A stretch of DNA of 64,000 nt from Oscillospiraceae bacterium (lineage in GTDB: Bacteria; Bacillota; Clostridia; Oscillospirales; Oscillospiraceae): positions 1 to 64,000 of the forward strand of contig SVMC01000004.1 in NCBI GenBank assembly GCA_015067585.1, in the 5' to 3' direction. Positions within the stretch are counted from its first letter, which is position 1. Each line of letters opens with the position of its first letter. The notes beneath the pieces are model-generated. The model was not told the DNA's origin. It did no database searches and worked only from the letters and a program-made list of their open reading frames with translations. The translations under genes and the position numbers were made by a program. Positions 24,935-35,178 of the stretch are shown here, one piece after another.

Positions 24935-27211
24935 TTATGTCAGACTTTCCAATAGGTTTTTCAGCATCTGCGCCACCTGTGCGCGGCTGGCTTTGCCCAG
25001 AGGATCCAACTGACCTCTGCCGTTGCCGTTGATAATGCCATTCTCATTGGCCCATTTCAGCGCCTTCATGGCATAGCCGCTGATTTTCCCATAATCCTCA
25101 AAATGGTTCAGGTCATGGCTGCTTTCCGGACTGCCGCAATAGCGCCAGAGCATCACAGCAAGCTGCTCTCTTGTGATATCGTCATCGGGACCGTAATTTC
25201 CGTTGCCGTAGCCGGAAACAATGCCCACATCTGATGCCCACATGACTGCAGCTTCATACCATGTACCGTTCATTACATCCGGAAAGCTTCCACTGAATTC
25301 AGCTGTGGGATTGCCCTCCAGATTGTGAAGTACCTTGGCAAGCATGCCGCGGGTCATGGAGCCGTCAGGGGTAAAAGTGATGTCACTTGTACCACTGAAC
25401 AGCAGATGGCTGCCGGCAAAGTCTACCGCGGCTTTATACCACACGCCGTCAGCTACATCGGCAAATTCCTTTGCGTTGTCCGCTATGATGATCTCACAGG
25501 AACCGGTTACGGGAACAGAAATCACGCCATCTACCGCCGCAGATTTCCGGATGATCTCCCGTCTGCCGTCATCGTGAAGCTGTATCGCAACGGTGCCTGG
25601 TGCTGCACCTTCGCAGGGCAGGCGCAGGATGATGCCGCCACTGACAGCATCGAGCAGCATACCATCAGCATCCACTGTCAGGCAGATTCGATCCGCATTC
25701 TCCGCGATCGTCACAACAACCGCGCCGCCATTCTCACAAAGTTCAACCAATGCCTCGTTAGGAATACATATATCCCCCAGCGATGCAACGATCCGCAAGG
25801 CTGCCCCGGAATCGTCTTTCAGGCTTTCCAAAAGGTCAGCAGGCAGAGAAACTGTTACACTTGTGGCTTCACCTGTGACAGACGGTCTGATCACAAGGGC
25901 AGTGCTTCCGTTTTCTTCGATCTGTGTCAGGATATCCTTCACAGCCGCGAGGGATATCTCAACGATTGCCGCCTTCCCATCCATCTCAGCCGTCGGCGCA
26001 GCAATGGTTACTGTTCCATCTTCACCCGGCTGCGTTGTTACATAAGAAGGTTCCGGTTCAGGATCTTCGGGTGCGGGGTCTTCCGGCTTGGGTTCTTCGG
26101 GTTCGGGGTCCTCCGGCTTGGGTTCTTCGGGTTCGGGGTCTTCTGGTTCGGGGGCTTCGGGTTCTGTGATTGCCAGAGAAAGGACCTCCGTGCCACCCAG
26201 CATCAAAAGGGTATCTTCGTCATATACATAGCGGATATTGGAGGCATTCGCAAAGCAATAGCCGTTTTCAACACTGCCGCCCATATCCGGACTCTTCATA
26301 AACAAGCGCTCCGGCGCACCAACACCGGCCGTATCACAGTTGGTCACATCCACAAGATAACTTTTCCCATCCAGCACAACAATGTTCCACATGTGGGGGA
26401 CAGACGATGTGCCAGCGGAATTCCGTGTGACCGCTTTCCCGGTGACAAGATAGCATTCCACGCCGATCTCGTCAGAAAGATACTTAAAAGCCTTCGCGTA
26501 GCCTTCGCAAACCACATTGGTACTCTCGTCTTCGTCAAAGACCCACACCATCTGCCAGGTGTTGGAATCATCTCTGTGGGAAGAATCATAGCTGACATTG
26601 GTTTTGATGTAGTCAAAAAAATACTGCAGACGCTGCTCCGCAGTGTCAAGCTTCATTGCAGCTTCGACCAGCGCATCCGCATTCTTTTTTGCTTCTCTTG
26701 CAACAGCTGCGCCTTTGGTGCTGATGCCGTAAAGGGGCTGAGCAGCGGAAGTGTCCCGGTAAGCGGGGCCAACCGGAATGCTGAAGGTCAGCGTTTTCAG
26801 ATTCACTTTCGTGCCCACCGCCAACCCGGCACGAAACAGATCCTGCGTGCCGTAGTATACCGGCTGCTGTGCATCATACCAATACATCATATAAGGATGT
26901 TCCCGGAGAAGCACAAGCAAAATGTTTTTTACATCAAAGCCAAAGCTTCCCACATAGGCACCGTCTTCCGCAGTGCCGGTAATTTCAAAGGAAACGCTCT
27001 GATTTCTAACATCAAGAACAATCTGCGTACTTCCGCCACCGACCGCAAGTTCAGAGAGCTTCGCTGCAAGACGGGTATAGACTGCCTGTTCCGTTTCGGT
27101 CAACGCCTGCATGCTCACCGAAGCCGCAGGGTCTTCTGCCGCCCATACACTCACAGGATGTACCGCCATCAGCATTGCCAGCACCAACAGAACGCAAACG
27201 ATTCGTTTCAT
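24935..27211 (-). CDS. Secreted transglutaminase-like protein with SLH wall-binding domains
   Basis: A 758-residue protein with a signal peptide (residues 1-24, AWA-type site). A transglutaminase-like domain (~165-320) has the catalytic triad in NVVCEGYAKAF (Cys), VPHMWNIV (His) and YLVDVTNCD (Asp). A Pro/Glu/Asp repeat spacer (~352-388) follows, then ~170 residues of unrecognised beta-rich sequence and three SLH repeats (~580-755: FADVADGVWY, FPDVMNGTWY and a last one ending ASRAQVAQML). It is a cell-wall-bound enzyme that may cleave or cross-link peptides. ATG 27211 follows AAGGAGA. Confidence 0.9.
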   Translation of the reverse strand: MKRIVCVLLVLAMLMAVHPVSVWAAEDPAASVSMQALTETEQAVYTRLAAKLSELAVGGGSTQIVLDVRNQSVSFEITGTAEDGAYVGSFGFDVKNILLVLLREHPYMMYWYDAQQPVYYGTQDLFRAGLAVGTKVNLKTLTFSIPVGPAYRDTSAAQPLYGISTKGAAVAREAKKNADALVEAAMKLDTAEQRLQYFFDYIKTNVSYDSSHRDDSNTWQMVWVFDEDESTNVVCEGYAKAFKYLSDEIGVECYLVTGKAVTRNSAGTSSVPHMWNIVVLDGKSYLVDVTNCDTAGVGAPERLFMKSPDMGGSVENGYCFANASNIRYVYDEDTLLMLGGTEVLSLAITEPEAPEPEDPEPEEPKPEDPEPEEPKPEDPAPEDPEPEPSYVTTQPGEDGTVTIAAPTAEMDGKAAIVEISLAAVKDILTQIEENGSTALVIRPSVTGEATSVTVSLPADLLESLKDDSGAALRIVASLGDICIPNEALVELCENGGAVVVTIAENADRICLTVDADGMLLDAVSGGIILRLPCEGAAPGTVAIQLHDDGRREIIRKSAAVDGVISVPVTGSCEIIIADNAKEFADVADGVWYKAAVDFAGSHLLFSGTSDITFTPDGSMTRGMLAKVLHNLEGNPTAEFSGSFPDVMNGTWYEAAVMWASDVGIVSGYGNGNYGPDDDITREQLAVMLWRYCGSPESSHDLNHFEDYGKISGYAMKALKWANENGIINGNGRGQLDPLGKASRAQVAQMLKNLLESLT
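26051..26165 (-). repeat. 30-bp tandem repeat coding the Pro/Glu spacer
   Basis: Two nearly identical 30-base units at 26081-26110 and 26111-26140 (one base different), flanked by partial copies, code for PEPEEPKPED on the minus strand. Copy number probably varies between strains. Confidence 0.88.
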
Positions 27212-27352
27212 TATGATTGCATCTCCTTTTGCAGAAAAACATGCGTAAACTCATAAAAATAATTATATCACAAATCAACATAAATCGGTATATCATATTT
27301 TTATTTTCGCATGCTTTCTTTCCGGAACTTTGTGAAATCTATGCACTGGGTC

Positions 27353-27382
27353 TTGCAGAAACTACCGATTCTGTGGTATAAT
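27353..27382 (+). promoter_or_regulatory. Promoter for gdpP-rplI-dnaB
   Basis: TTGCAG (27353-27358), 18-base spacer, perfect TATAAT (27377-27382) preceded by a TG-rich stretch. Confidence 0.8.
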
Positions 27383-27445
27383 ACCATATCAAATCATGTC
27401 CAGTTTCGGACATTGTCTGTATTGATGAAACGGAGGGATATCCCC

Positions 27446-29428
27446 GTGAATAAAAAGCTGAAAAGCCTGCTGCTGCCCAACACCTTTATGTACTATACGA
27501 TCCTTGTAGTTTTTATCGCGGCAAGTGCCGCGCTGGGTCGGTATGATCTGGCAGTCGTGGAGGGCATTGTACTTTTGGTCACTCTGCTCATTCTCCGCCT
27601 GCTGAGAAGACATCGCCGCAAGGCACTGGGTGAATACATGGCCACCGCAGTAGATTCTCCGGAAGCCCTTAGTGGTATTCCCTTCCCTTCTGTACTGCTT
27701 CAGCCTGAAAGCGGTGAGGTCGTCTGGTACAACAAACAGTTTCAGACCATTGCCGGTCTGACCGACCGCATGAATCCCTATCATTTCTCCGACATTTTTC
27801 CTGATGCCTCTCTTACCTGGCTTCATGAAGGTAAGCTGGAAGCACCGGAGCCCCTGATCCGAAACGGCCAGCGCTATCGCCTTTCCGGTACGCTCCTCAA
27901 ACCGGAGGATACCCCGGAGCTTGGCATTGCCGCACTGTATCTGGTGGATGAAACCCAGCTTCTTCTGCTGCGGGATGAATATGCCGCCTCCCGTCCGGTG
28001 GTCAGTGTGATCCTTGTGGATAATTATGATGAACTGACCAACAATCTGCCGGACTCCAATGTTTCGAATCTCAACGCTGCCATCGATACCCGCATTAAAT
28101 ACTGGACCGATGGTGTTGGCGGTCTGCTTCGTAAAATCGAACGCAACCGCTATCTGTTCATCTTCGAGGTGCGGAATCTGCACACCGCAGTGGAGCAGAA
28201 ATTCTCCATTCTTGAATCCATCCGCACCATCTCCAACCCCAAGGGCATCCATGCTACCATTTCTCTGGGCATTGGTGTGGAGGGAGCCAATTTTACAGAG
28301 GGCTACACTTTCGCCAACCTCGCCATTGAAATGGCGCTGGCAAGAGGCGGCGATCAGGCCGTCATTAAGGACCGCCATCATTTCACCTTCTATGGCGGTC
28401 GCAATAAAGAAACAGAGCGCCGTACCACCGTCAAGGCCCGCGTCACTGCCAACTCCCTGTCTGAGCTCATTAAGCAATCCAGCCATGTCTTCATTATGGG
28501 CCATAAAAATGCTGATCTGGACTCTGTGGGTTCCGCCTGCGGTCTGGTATGCATTTGCCGTAAGCTGGGGAAAAAACCTCTGATCGTCATTGATCGGGAA
28601 CACAATGCCTCCCAGATTCTGCTGAAAAAGCTGGAGCGCCAGCCGGAATACCGGGGCAGTTTCATTTCCGGTCAGGATGCCCTGCTGCTGGCAGATGCCA
28701 AGAGTCTGCTGATCGTGGTAGATACCAACCGTCCGGATCAGTTGGAATGCAAGGCGCTGCTGGAGTGCATCAGCCGTGTGTGCGTCATCGACCACCACCG
28801 CCGTGCCGCGGACTATATCGTGACCGAAGCCGCCATCAGCCTGCACGATCCCTTCGCCTCCTCCGCTTCCGAGCTGGTGACAGAGCTTCTGCAGTATGCC
28901 GTGGAAGCCAGCGATCTTCTGCCCATCGAATCTCAGGCGCTGCTCAGCGGTATCGTGCTGGATACCAAGAATTTCGGTATGCGTACTTCCAGCAAGACCT
29001 TTGAAGCCGCCGCCTTCCTGCGCCGTCTGGGTGCGGATACGGTGGATGTGAAGCTGATCCTCCAGAACGATATGGAAACCACCCTTGAGCGTTACCGCAT
29101 CGTGCAGAAGGCACAGATCTATCGGGAGCATATTGCCATCGCCGCGCTGAACGAGCCCACCTCCCGTATCGTAGCAGCACAGGCAGCCGACGAGCTGCTG
29201 ACCCTTACCGGAGTCACCTCTTCCTTTGTCATGTACCCTGATCCGGCGCTGGATCAGATCATCATTTCCGCCCGCAGCTTTGGCGACACCAATGTTCAGG
29301 TGATCTTAGAGCCTCTGGGCGGCGGCGGCAATGCCGCCATTGCGGGCGCTCAGGTGCCCGGAAAACAAGTCAGCGAAGTGCTGACCGAACTGATCGCATC
29401 CATTGACCAGTATTTTGAAGCCTCTTAA
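27446..29428 (+). CDS. gdpP: Cyclic-di-AMP phosphodiesterase GdpP
   Basis: A 660-residue protein of standard layout: two N-terminal membrane helices (~15-60), a PAS-like domain (~70-170), a degenerate GGDEF domain (~175-310), then DHH (~347-500) and DHHA1 (to the end). Active-site parts are GHKNADLDSVGSA near residue 352, VVDTNRPDQ and VIDHHRRA near 447; DHHA1 shows GGGGNAAIAG. It degrades the second messenger c-di-AMP, which controls potassium, osmolytes and cell-wall balance. The start is GTG 27446 behind CGGAGGG; an ATG at 27425 is in frame but upstream of the ribosome site. The order gdpP-rplI-dnaB is conserved in Bacillota. Confidence 0.95.
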   Translation: MNKKLKSLLLPNTFMYYTILVVFIAASAALGRYDLAVVEGIVLLVTLLILRLLRRHRRKALGEYMATAVDSPEALSGIPFPSVLLQPESGEVVWYNKQFQTIAGLTDRMNPYHFSDIFPDASLTWLHEGKLEAPEPLIRNGQRYRLSGTLLKPEDTPELGIAALYLVDETQLLLLRDEYAASRPVVSVILVDNYDELTNNLPDSNVSNLNAAIDTRIKYWTDGVGGLLRKIERNRYLFIFEVRNLHTAVEQKFSILESIRTISNPKGIHATISLGIGVEGANFTEGYTFANLAIEMALARGGDQAVIKDRHHFTFYGGRNKETERRTTVKARVTANSLSELIKQSSHVFIMGHKNADLDSVGSACGLVCICRKLGKKPLIVIDREHNASQILLKKLERQPEYRGSFISGQDALLLADAKSLLIVVDTNRPDQLECKALLECISRVCVIDHHRRAADYIVTEAAISLHDPFASSASELVTELLQYAVEASDLLPIESQALLSGIVLDTKNFGMRTSSKTFEAAAFLRRLGADTVDVKLILQNDMETTLERYRIVQKAQIYREHIAIAALNEPTSRIVAAQAADELLTLTGVTSSFVMYPDPALDQIIISARSFGDTNVQVILEPLGGGGNAAIAGAQVPGKQVSEVLTELIASIDQYFEAS

Positions 29429-29458
29429 CAGGCGTCCCATAGAAAGGAGCTATACACT

Positions 29459-29905
29459 ATGAAGGTTATTCTGCAGCAGGATGTAAAAGGAAAGGGCAAA
29501 AAGGGCCAGATGATCGAAGTATCTGATGGCTATGCCCGCAACTATATGCTCCCCCGCAAGATCGCGGTGGAAGCAACCGCTGACAATATCAATACCATGC
29601 GCATGACGGACAAAGCCCGCATTGACCGTGAGACTCGTGAACGGGCAGAAGCCATTGCCACCCGTGACCGCATGAAGGAAATCGTGGTCAATCTGAAGGC
29701 CAAAGGCGGCGGCGCAGGCAAGCTGTTCGGCTCCGTCACCACCCAGGAAATCGCCGATGCCCTGAAGGCACAGGAAGGCATCGCCCTTGACAAGCGCCGT
29801 ATCATTCTGGATGAGCCTGTGAAGAATGTAGGCATCTACACCATTCGCTGCAAGCTGGGCTACGAAGTCATCGGCAGCTTTAAGCTGGATGTGAAGGAAC
29901 TGTAA
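29459..29905 (+). CDS. rplI: 50S ribosomal protein L9
   Basis: A 148-residue protein at the standard length: N-terminal domain KVILQQDVKGKGKKGQMIEV with GYARNYMLPRK, a long connecting helix and a C-terminal domain with LFGSVTTQEIADAL. It binds 23S rRNA near the L1 stalk. A good ribosome site (AAAGGAG) precedes ATG 29459. Confidence 0.98.
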   Translation: MKVILQQDVKGKGKKGQMIEVSDGYARNYMLPRKIAVEATADNINTMRMTDKARIDRETRERAEAIATRDRMKEIVVNLKAKGGGAGKLFGSVTTQEIADALKAQEGIALDKRRIILDEPVKNVGIYTIRCKLGYEVIGSFKLDVKEL

Positions 29906-29952
29906 TCAACGCATTTCCCCCTTAGAAAGAGAAGAAACGGAGGTGGATCGAG

Positions 29953-31293
29953 ATGGATGAGCTGCTGCAGCGGCAGATGCCGCAATCTCTGGAGGCAGAG
30001 CAGGCCGTACTGGGCGCAATGCTGATCGACAGCCGATGCATCAATGATGTGATCGGCCTGCTGCAGCCGGGCGAATTCTATCTGCAGCAAAACCGTGAGA
30101 TCTATGAGACCATTTATTCCATGTTCCATTACTCTGAGGTCATCGACCCGGTAACGGTGCTGGATAAAATGAAGGAGCGGGGTGTTTTCACGGAAAACTC
30201 CACCAGCTATCTGATGCAGCTCATGGAGATCACCCCCACCGCTGCCAATGTAAAGCAGTATGTGCAGATCGTGCGGGACAAAGCACTGCTCCGCTCCATC
30301 TCCGAAGCCGCCACCGATATCAATGAATCGGTTTACGATGGAACCGGCACCGCCCGGGATATTTTAGAAAGTGCAGAAAAGCGGATCTTTGCCCTGAGAA
30401 AGGGAAATTCCGGCGATTCTTTAGAGCATATCGGCACAGTGCTTCTGAAGGTCTTTGACCATCTGACGGAGCTGGCGGAAAGCGGCAATGCCTTCCCCGG
30501 TCTTCCCACGGGCCTGATCGATTTAGACCGTAAGATCAACGGTCTAAATAAATCTGACCTTGTACTGATCGCCGCCCGTCCCGGCATGGGCAAAACCTCC
30601 ATCGCCCTGAATATCACACTGAACACCGCGAAAAAAAGCGGCAAAACCATTGCCTTTTTCTCTCTCGAAATGTCCAGAGAGCAGCTTGGCATGCGTCTGA
30701 TGGCCAATGAGAGCTTTGTGGATAACCAGAAGCTGGTCACCGGTCAGCTTTCCGAAGAGGAATGGGGCAAGATCGGCCTTGCCTCCTCTGCCCTGTCCCA
30801 GACCGATATCCGGGTGGATGACAATCCCACCATCACCGTTGCCGAGATCAATGCAAAATGCCGCAGGCTCGACAACCTCGGCCTTGTGGTCATCGACTAT
30901 CTGCAGCTCATGACCTCCTCCGGCGGCAAAAGCACCGCCGGCGAGAATCGTCAGCAGATCGTATCGGATATCTCCCGTGCCTTGAAGATCATGGCAAAGG
31001 AGCTGAATGTTCCGGTCATCTGCCTGAGCCAGCTCTCCCGTGCCAACGAAAGCAGACAGGATAAGCGTCCCATGCTTTCCGACCTGCGTGAATCCGGCGC
31101 CATCGAGCAGGATGCGGATGTGGTCATGTTCCTGTACCGCGACGATTATTATCACGAGAATTCACCGGAAAAGAATGTGGCAGAGTGCATCGTGGCGAAA
31201 AACCGTCACGGCGAGACCGGCACTGTAAAGCTGCAGTGGCTGCCCCAGTTCACCACCTTTGCTAACCGGGAGTGGCAGCATGATGAAGGATAA
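29953..31293 (+). CDS. dnaB: Replicative DNA helicase DnaB
   Basis: A 446-residue RecA-type hexameric helicase. The N-terminal domain (~1-150) starts with PQSLEAEQAVLGAMLID. The C-terminal ATPase has Walker A ARPGMGKTS near residue 211, FSLEMSREQLGMRL, Walker B LVVIDYLQLM near 313 and ICLSQLSRANE. It unwinds DNA at the replication fork. No intein is present. It overlaps tilS by 14 bases. Confidence 0.98.
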   Translation: MDELLQRQMPQSLEAEQAVLGAMLIDSRCINDVIGLLQPGEFYLQQNREIYETIYSMFHYSEVIDPVTVLDKMKERGVFTENSTSYLMQLMEITPTAANVKQYVQIVRDKALLRSISEAATDINESVYDGTGTARDILESAEKRIFALRKGNSGDSLEHIGTVLLKVFDHLTELAESGNAFPGLPTGLIDLDRKINGLNKSDLVLIAARPGMGKTSIALNITLNTAKKSGKTIAFFSLEMSREQLGMRLMANESFVDNQKLVTGQLSEEEWGKIGLASSALSQTDIRVDDNPTITVAEINAKCRRLDNLGLVVIDYLQLMTSSGGKSTAGENRQQIVSDISRALKIMAKELNVPVICLSQLSRANESRQDKRPMLSDLRESGAIEQDADVVMFLYRDDYYHENSPEKNVAECIVAKNRHGETGTVKLQWLPQFTTFANREWQHDEG

Positions 31294-32635
31294 GCTGCTG
31301 CGCTTTGTCCGGGAGCATCACCTGATCTCCCCGGGCGATACCGTCACCTGCGCCGTCTCCGGCGGCGGGGACTCCATGGCAATGCTCTGGGCACTGTACA
31401 GTCTGCGGGAAAAGCTGCAGATTTCTGTCCGGTGTGCCCATTTCAACCACGGAATGCGGGAAAATGCGGCTTTGGATGAAGCCTTCGTGAGAGAATTCTG
31501 CCGGAAGCACGCAATTCCGTTTCAGTGCGGCCACGGTCATGTGAAGCGCGACGCACTGCCCGGGGAAAGCCCGGAGTTAGCTGCCCGCCGGCTGCGGTAT
31601 GATTATCTGAATCAAGCCGCAGGTGTCGGTCTTCTGGCCACCGCCCACACAGCGGATGACAATCTTGAGACCTTGCTTCTTCGTCTGACCCGCGGGACAT
31701 CCCTGCGGGGTCTTGGAGGCATTCCTGTCAAGAAGGGTTCCGTCATCCGTCCCATGCTTTTCGCTACAAGAGATGATATCCTCACTTTTTTGAAGGAAGA
31801 GGAAATCAGTTTTCGGGAGGATGAAAGCAATCTCACCGATTTTTGTCCCCGCAACCGCATTCGTCACCATGTTGTACCCCATCTTCAGGCAGAAAATCCC
31901 GGCATCGCTCAATCGGCGCTTGCCCTTTCCCATGTTCTGCGGGAGGAAGATGCATTCCTTTCTCAGCTTGCAGAGCGTGCCCTTGCGGAAGCCACTGATG
32001 AAAAAGGTTATCTTTGCAAAGCTCTGACAGACCTTTCCCCTGTGCTACAAAGAAGGGTTTTATTCTCCATTTTGGAAAAGGCAGGTGTCTCTCAGCCTAC
32101 GCAGCGGCATCTGGCGCAGTTATCCGCCCTTCTGCATTCTGACAGTCCTTCGGCAAAAGCCAATTTCCCCGGCGGCATCGTGCTGCAGCGGAATTATGAC
32201 CGGCTGTGCATTGTGAAGAAATTCGCCGCGGCCATCCCCCTTACCCCCTTAAAAATTCCCGGCATCACGCCAATTCCCGGAACCGGGATGCGGATTGTGT
32301 GCACCGGGCCAAAAAAAATTAAAAAAAACGAAAATTCCCCTACCAATTTCGTGCTTCGTTGTGATATGATAGACAGCGACAGCTTGACGGTGCGCTCCCG
32401 TCAGACAGGCGACCGGATCCAGCTTCCCGGCGGCAGCCGCAGCCTCAAGCGCCTGATGATCGACAGAAAAATACCCGTCTCTCACCGGGAACGGATGCCG
32501 GTGCTGGCGGATAAAAACGGTATAGCAGCTGTGGTTGGCATCGGTGCGGATGTGCACCGCGCTGCTACTCCCGGTATGGATGCCATTCAAATTAAGATAG
32601 AGAAAGAGGAAACAGACCATGATGCACGACATTGA
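31280..32635 (+). CDS. tilS: tRNA(Ile)-lysidine synthase TilS
   Basis: About 451 residues. The N-terminal PP-loop ATPase has SGGGDSMA near residue 24-31, HFNHGMREN, and TAHTADDNLETLLLRLTRGT; the C-terminal substrate-binding part has TVRSRQTGDRIQLPGG and SLKRLMIDRKIP. It changes C34 to lysidine in the AUA-reading isoleucine tRNA, an essential step. Start: ATG 31280 (or 31283), inside the end of dnaB with GGGAG upstream. It overlaps hpt by 17 bases. The tilS-hpt-ftsH order is highly conserved in Bacillota. Confidence 0.95.
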   Translation: MMKDKLLRFVREHHLISPGDTVTCAVSGGGDSMAMLWALYSLREKLQISVRCAHFNHGMRENAALDEAFVREFCRKHAIPFQCGHGHVKRDALPGESPELAARRLRYDYLNQAAGVGLLATAHTADDNLETLLLRLTRGTSLRGLGGIPVKKGSVIRPMLFATRDDILTFLKEEEISFREDESNLTDFCPRNRIRHHVVPHLQAENPGIAQSALALSHVLREEDAFLSQLAERALAEATDEKGYLCKALTDLSPVLQRRVLFSILEKAGVSQPTQRHLAQLSALLHSDSPSAKANFPGGIVLQRNYDRLCIVKKFAAAIPLTPLKIPGITPIPGTGMRIVCTGPKKIKKNENSPTNFVLRCDMIDSDSLTVRSRQTGDRIQLPGGSRSLKRLMIDRKIPVSHRERMPVLADKNGIAAVVGIGADVHRAATPGMDAIQIKIEKEETDHDARH

Positions 32636-33152
32636 AAAAATCCTGCTGTCAGAAGAAGAAATCAAGGAATGCGTTGCAAAGCTTGGCAAACAGCTTGCGG
32701 AAGAATATGCGGATAAGAACCCTGTATTCCTCGGCATTCTGAAGGGCGTTGTCGTTTTCTTTGCGGATATGATCCGTGCCATTCCCATTCGGAGCGAGAT
32801 TGACTTCATTTCCGTCAGTTCCTACGGCATGGGTACCAATTCCGGACAGCTCAAGTTCCACAAGGATGTTTCCATCCCCATCAAGGGCCGTCATGTTGTA
32901 ATTCTGGAAGACATTCTGGACAGCGGCAATACCCTAAGCCATGTGGTGGCACATCTGAATGCCATGGAGCCTGCCTCTTTAAAGATCTGCACCCTGCTGG
33001 ACAAGCCTTCCCGCCGGGAAGCTCCTGTGGAAGCAGATTATGTCGGCTTCACCATCCCCAACGAATTCGTGGTTGGCTATGGTCTGGATTTTGCCGAAGG
33101 ATATCGCAATCTTCCCTTTATCGGGGTACTGAAACCCGAAATCTATGGATAA
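32619..33152 (+). CDS. hpt: Hypoxanthine phosphoribosyltransferase
   Basis: A 177-residue purine-salvage enzyme that joins hypoxanthine or guanine to PRPP. The PRPP-binding motif VVILEDILDSGNTL lies near residues 92-105; FISVSSYGMGT is the flexible loop and DFAEGYRNLPFIGVL the conserved end. The start is ATG 32619 with AAAGAGGA upstream. Confidence 0.97.
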   Translation: MMHDIEKILLSEEEIKECVAKLGKQLAEEYADKNPVFLGILKGVVVFFADMIRAIPIRSEIDFISVSSYGMGTNSGQLKFHKDVSIPIKGRHVVILEDILDSGNTLSHVVAHLNAMEPASLKICTLLDKPSRREAPVEADYVGFTIPNEFVVGYGLDFAEGYRNLPFIGVLKPEIYG

Positions 33153-33167
33153 TCAAAGGAGGTTTCC

Positions 33168-35060
33168 TTGAAAAAACAACCGAAATTTGGAGTCATAATC
33201 ATTTATCTGCTGATCCTGGGGGCATCCTTCATGCTTATCAACTATTTCTCCCAGCAGCAGAAGCCGGATGAGGTACAGTATTCCGAGGTTGTGACCCTGT
33301 TCGAAAACGAGCAGGTGGAGTCCTTTACCATTAAGGACAACAAGGTCACCATGAAGCTGAATGCACCCTATCATGACCAGAAAAAAGTCTGGGCAGAGAT
33401 CGTGGATTTCTCCGTGTTCTATGCGGATATGAACGATCTTGTGCGGGAGCAGTACGCCGACGGAATTCTGAAGGAATACAATTACCCTCCCAACTCCGAA
33501 CCCTCCCTGTTTGTCACATTGCTTCCCTATCTTCTCATTGGCGGTCTGTTCATTGTGCTGATGTTCATCATGATGAACCGGGCAAACGGCGGTCAGAGTG
33601 CCATCAAATTTGGCAAGGCCGGCGCCCGTGTGGCAAACGACAAGGATAAGGTCACCTTCCAGGATGTGGCAGGTGCCGAAGAAGAGAAGACGGAACTGGC
33701 GGAAATCGTGGATTTCCTCCGTGATCCGGACAAATACACCAAAATGGGTGCCAAGATCCCCAAGGGTGTTCTGCTGGTAGGCCCTCCGGGTACCGGTAAA
33801 ACTCTCATCGCCCGTGCCGTGGCAGGCGAGGCCAATGTGCAGTTCCTGTCCATTTCCGGCTCTGAATTTGTAGAGCTGTATGTTGGTGTGGGTGCCAGCC
33901 GTGTGCGTGATCTGTTCGATCAGGCAAAGAAAATGGCTCCCTCCATCATTTTCATCGATGAGATCGATGCGGTCGGCCGCAGAAGAGGCGCAGGTCTCGG
34001 CGGCGGACACGACGAACGCGAGCAGACCCTGAACCAGCTGCTGGTGGAAATGGACGGCTTCGGTAAGAACACCGGTGTCATCGTCATGGCTGCCACCAAT
34101 CGTAAGGATATTCTGGACCCCGCATTGCTGCGACCCGGTCGCTTTGACCGTCAGATCTATATCGGTGCCCCGGATTCCAAGGGCCGTGAGGCCATTTTGA
34201 AGGTTCACTCCAAGGATAAGCCCCTGGCAGAGGATGTGGACCTCGCCACCATCGCCAAGGCCACCACCGGCTTCACCGGCGCGGATATCTCCAACCTTCT
34301 GAATGAAGCCGCTCTGCTGTCCGCCCGCAGAAACCGCCGCTTCATCACCATGGCGGAAATGGAAGAGGCCCTGATGAAAATTGTGGCAGGCCCTGAAAAG
34401 CGCAGCCGCGTCATCACACCCCATGAGCGCCGCCTGACCGCGGTGCATGAGGCAGGCCACGCCATCGCCATGTACTATCTTCCCACCTGCGACCCGGTGC
34501 ATCAGATCACCATCATCCCCCGTGGCCATGCCGGCGGCATGACCATCAGCCTGCCGCAGGAGGATCGTTGGTATGCAACCCGCCGTGAAATGTTTGAGGA
34601 CATCGTCTCCTTCCTTGGCGGCCGCATTGCCGAACAGCTTCGCCTGAATGACATTTCCACCGGCGCTTCCAATGACATTGAACGGGCCACCGCCATCGCC
34701 CGGGATATGGTCGCCCGCTACGGCATGAGCGAGCGCATCGGCACCGTATCCTATTCCGACGGCAACGAGATCTTCATCGGTCGGGATTACGAAAAGACCA
34801 AGAGCTATTCTGAGCGTACCGCAGGCGAAATCGATGCGGAAGTGAAGGCCATTCTGGACGAAGCCTATGCCCTTTGCACCAAGATTCTCACAGAGCATGG
34901 CGATAAGCTGGACGAAGTCACCGCCTTCCTTTTAGAGCATGAGCACATGTCCAAGAATCAGTTCCTTGCCTGCATGGAAGGGAAAGAGATCATCATGGAT
35001 GAGGAAAGCTCCATTTTCGACAGCTTCCGCAGCAGCGAAGAATCTCAGAATGAAGAATAA
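33168..35060 (+). CDS. ftsH: ATP-dependent zinc metalloprotease FtsH
   Basis: A 630-residue membrane-anchored AAA+ protease. Membrane helices at ~7-27 and ~115-136 bracket a small outside domain. The AAA module has Walker A GPPGTGKT (205-212), Walker [12 protein letters not shown] and the second region of homology ending in RPGRFDRQI. The protease part has the zinc motif HEAGH (427-431). It degrades misfolded membrane proteins and regulators. The start is TTG 33168 behind a perfect AAAGGAGG site. It is the last gene of the tilS-hpt-ftsH run. Confidence 0.98.
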   Translation: MKKQPKFGVIIIYLLILGASFMLINYFSQQQKPDEVQYSEVVTLFENEQVESFTIKDNKVTMKLNAPYHDQKKVWAEIVDFSVFYADMNDLVREQYADGILKEYNYPPNSEPSLFVTLLPYLLIGGLFIVLMFIMMNRANGGQSAIKFGKAGARVANDKDKVTFQDVAGAEEEKTELAEIVDFLRDPDKYTKMGAKIPKGVLLVGPPGTGKTLIARAVAGEANVQFLSISGSEFVELYVGVGASRVRDLFDQAKKMAPSIIFIDEIDAVGRRRGAGLGGGHDEREQTLNQLLVEMDGFGKNTGVIVMAATNRKDILDPALLRPGRFDRQIYIGAPDSKGREAILKVHSKDKPLAEDVDLATIAKATTGFTGADISNLLNEAALLSARRNRRFITMAEMEEALMKIVAGPEKRSRVITPHERRLTAVHEAGHAIAMYYLPTCDPVHQITIIPRGHAGGMTISLPQEDRWYATRREMFEDIVSFLGGRIAEQLRLNDISTGASNDIERATAIARDMVARYGMSERIGTVSYSDGNEIFIGRDYEKTKSYSERTAGEIDAEVKAILDEAYALCTKILTEHGDKLDEVTAFLLEHEHMSKNQFLACMEGKEIIMDEESSIFDSFRSSEESQNEE

Positions 35061-35067
35061 TTCCCAT

Positions 35068-35108
35068 AATGGCTGCCTTTTTCGGAGGGCAGCCATTGTT
35101 CATTTTTT
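35068..35108 (+). terminator. Terminator after ftsH
   Basis: A 10-bp stem (35068-35077 with 35088-35097), then a T6 run at 35103-35108. Confidence 0.92.
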
Positions 35109-35110
35109 CC

Positions 35111-35139
35111 TTGCTGTAATGCCTTGTGCATAGTATAAT
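35111..35139 (+). promoter_or_regulatory. Promoter for the ymdB-sbcD-yhaN run
   Basis: TTGCTG (35111-35116), 17-base spacer, perfect TATAAT (35134-35139), 40 bases before the start. Confidence 0.83.
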
Positions 35140-35178
35140 GGTTTCAAGCAAATAACGATTACGAAAGGAGCGGTGTCC

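Noticed and set aside
26051..26165. Tandem repeats considered as a CRISPR array
   Set aside because: No unique spacers between units; the repeat is in frame and codes a Pro/Glu linker.
25325..27256. Long plus-strand open frame of ~643 codons
   Set aside because: Antisense to the transglutaminase/SLH gene, which has a signal peptide, catalytic triad and ribosome site.
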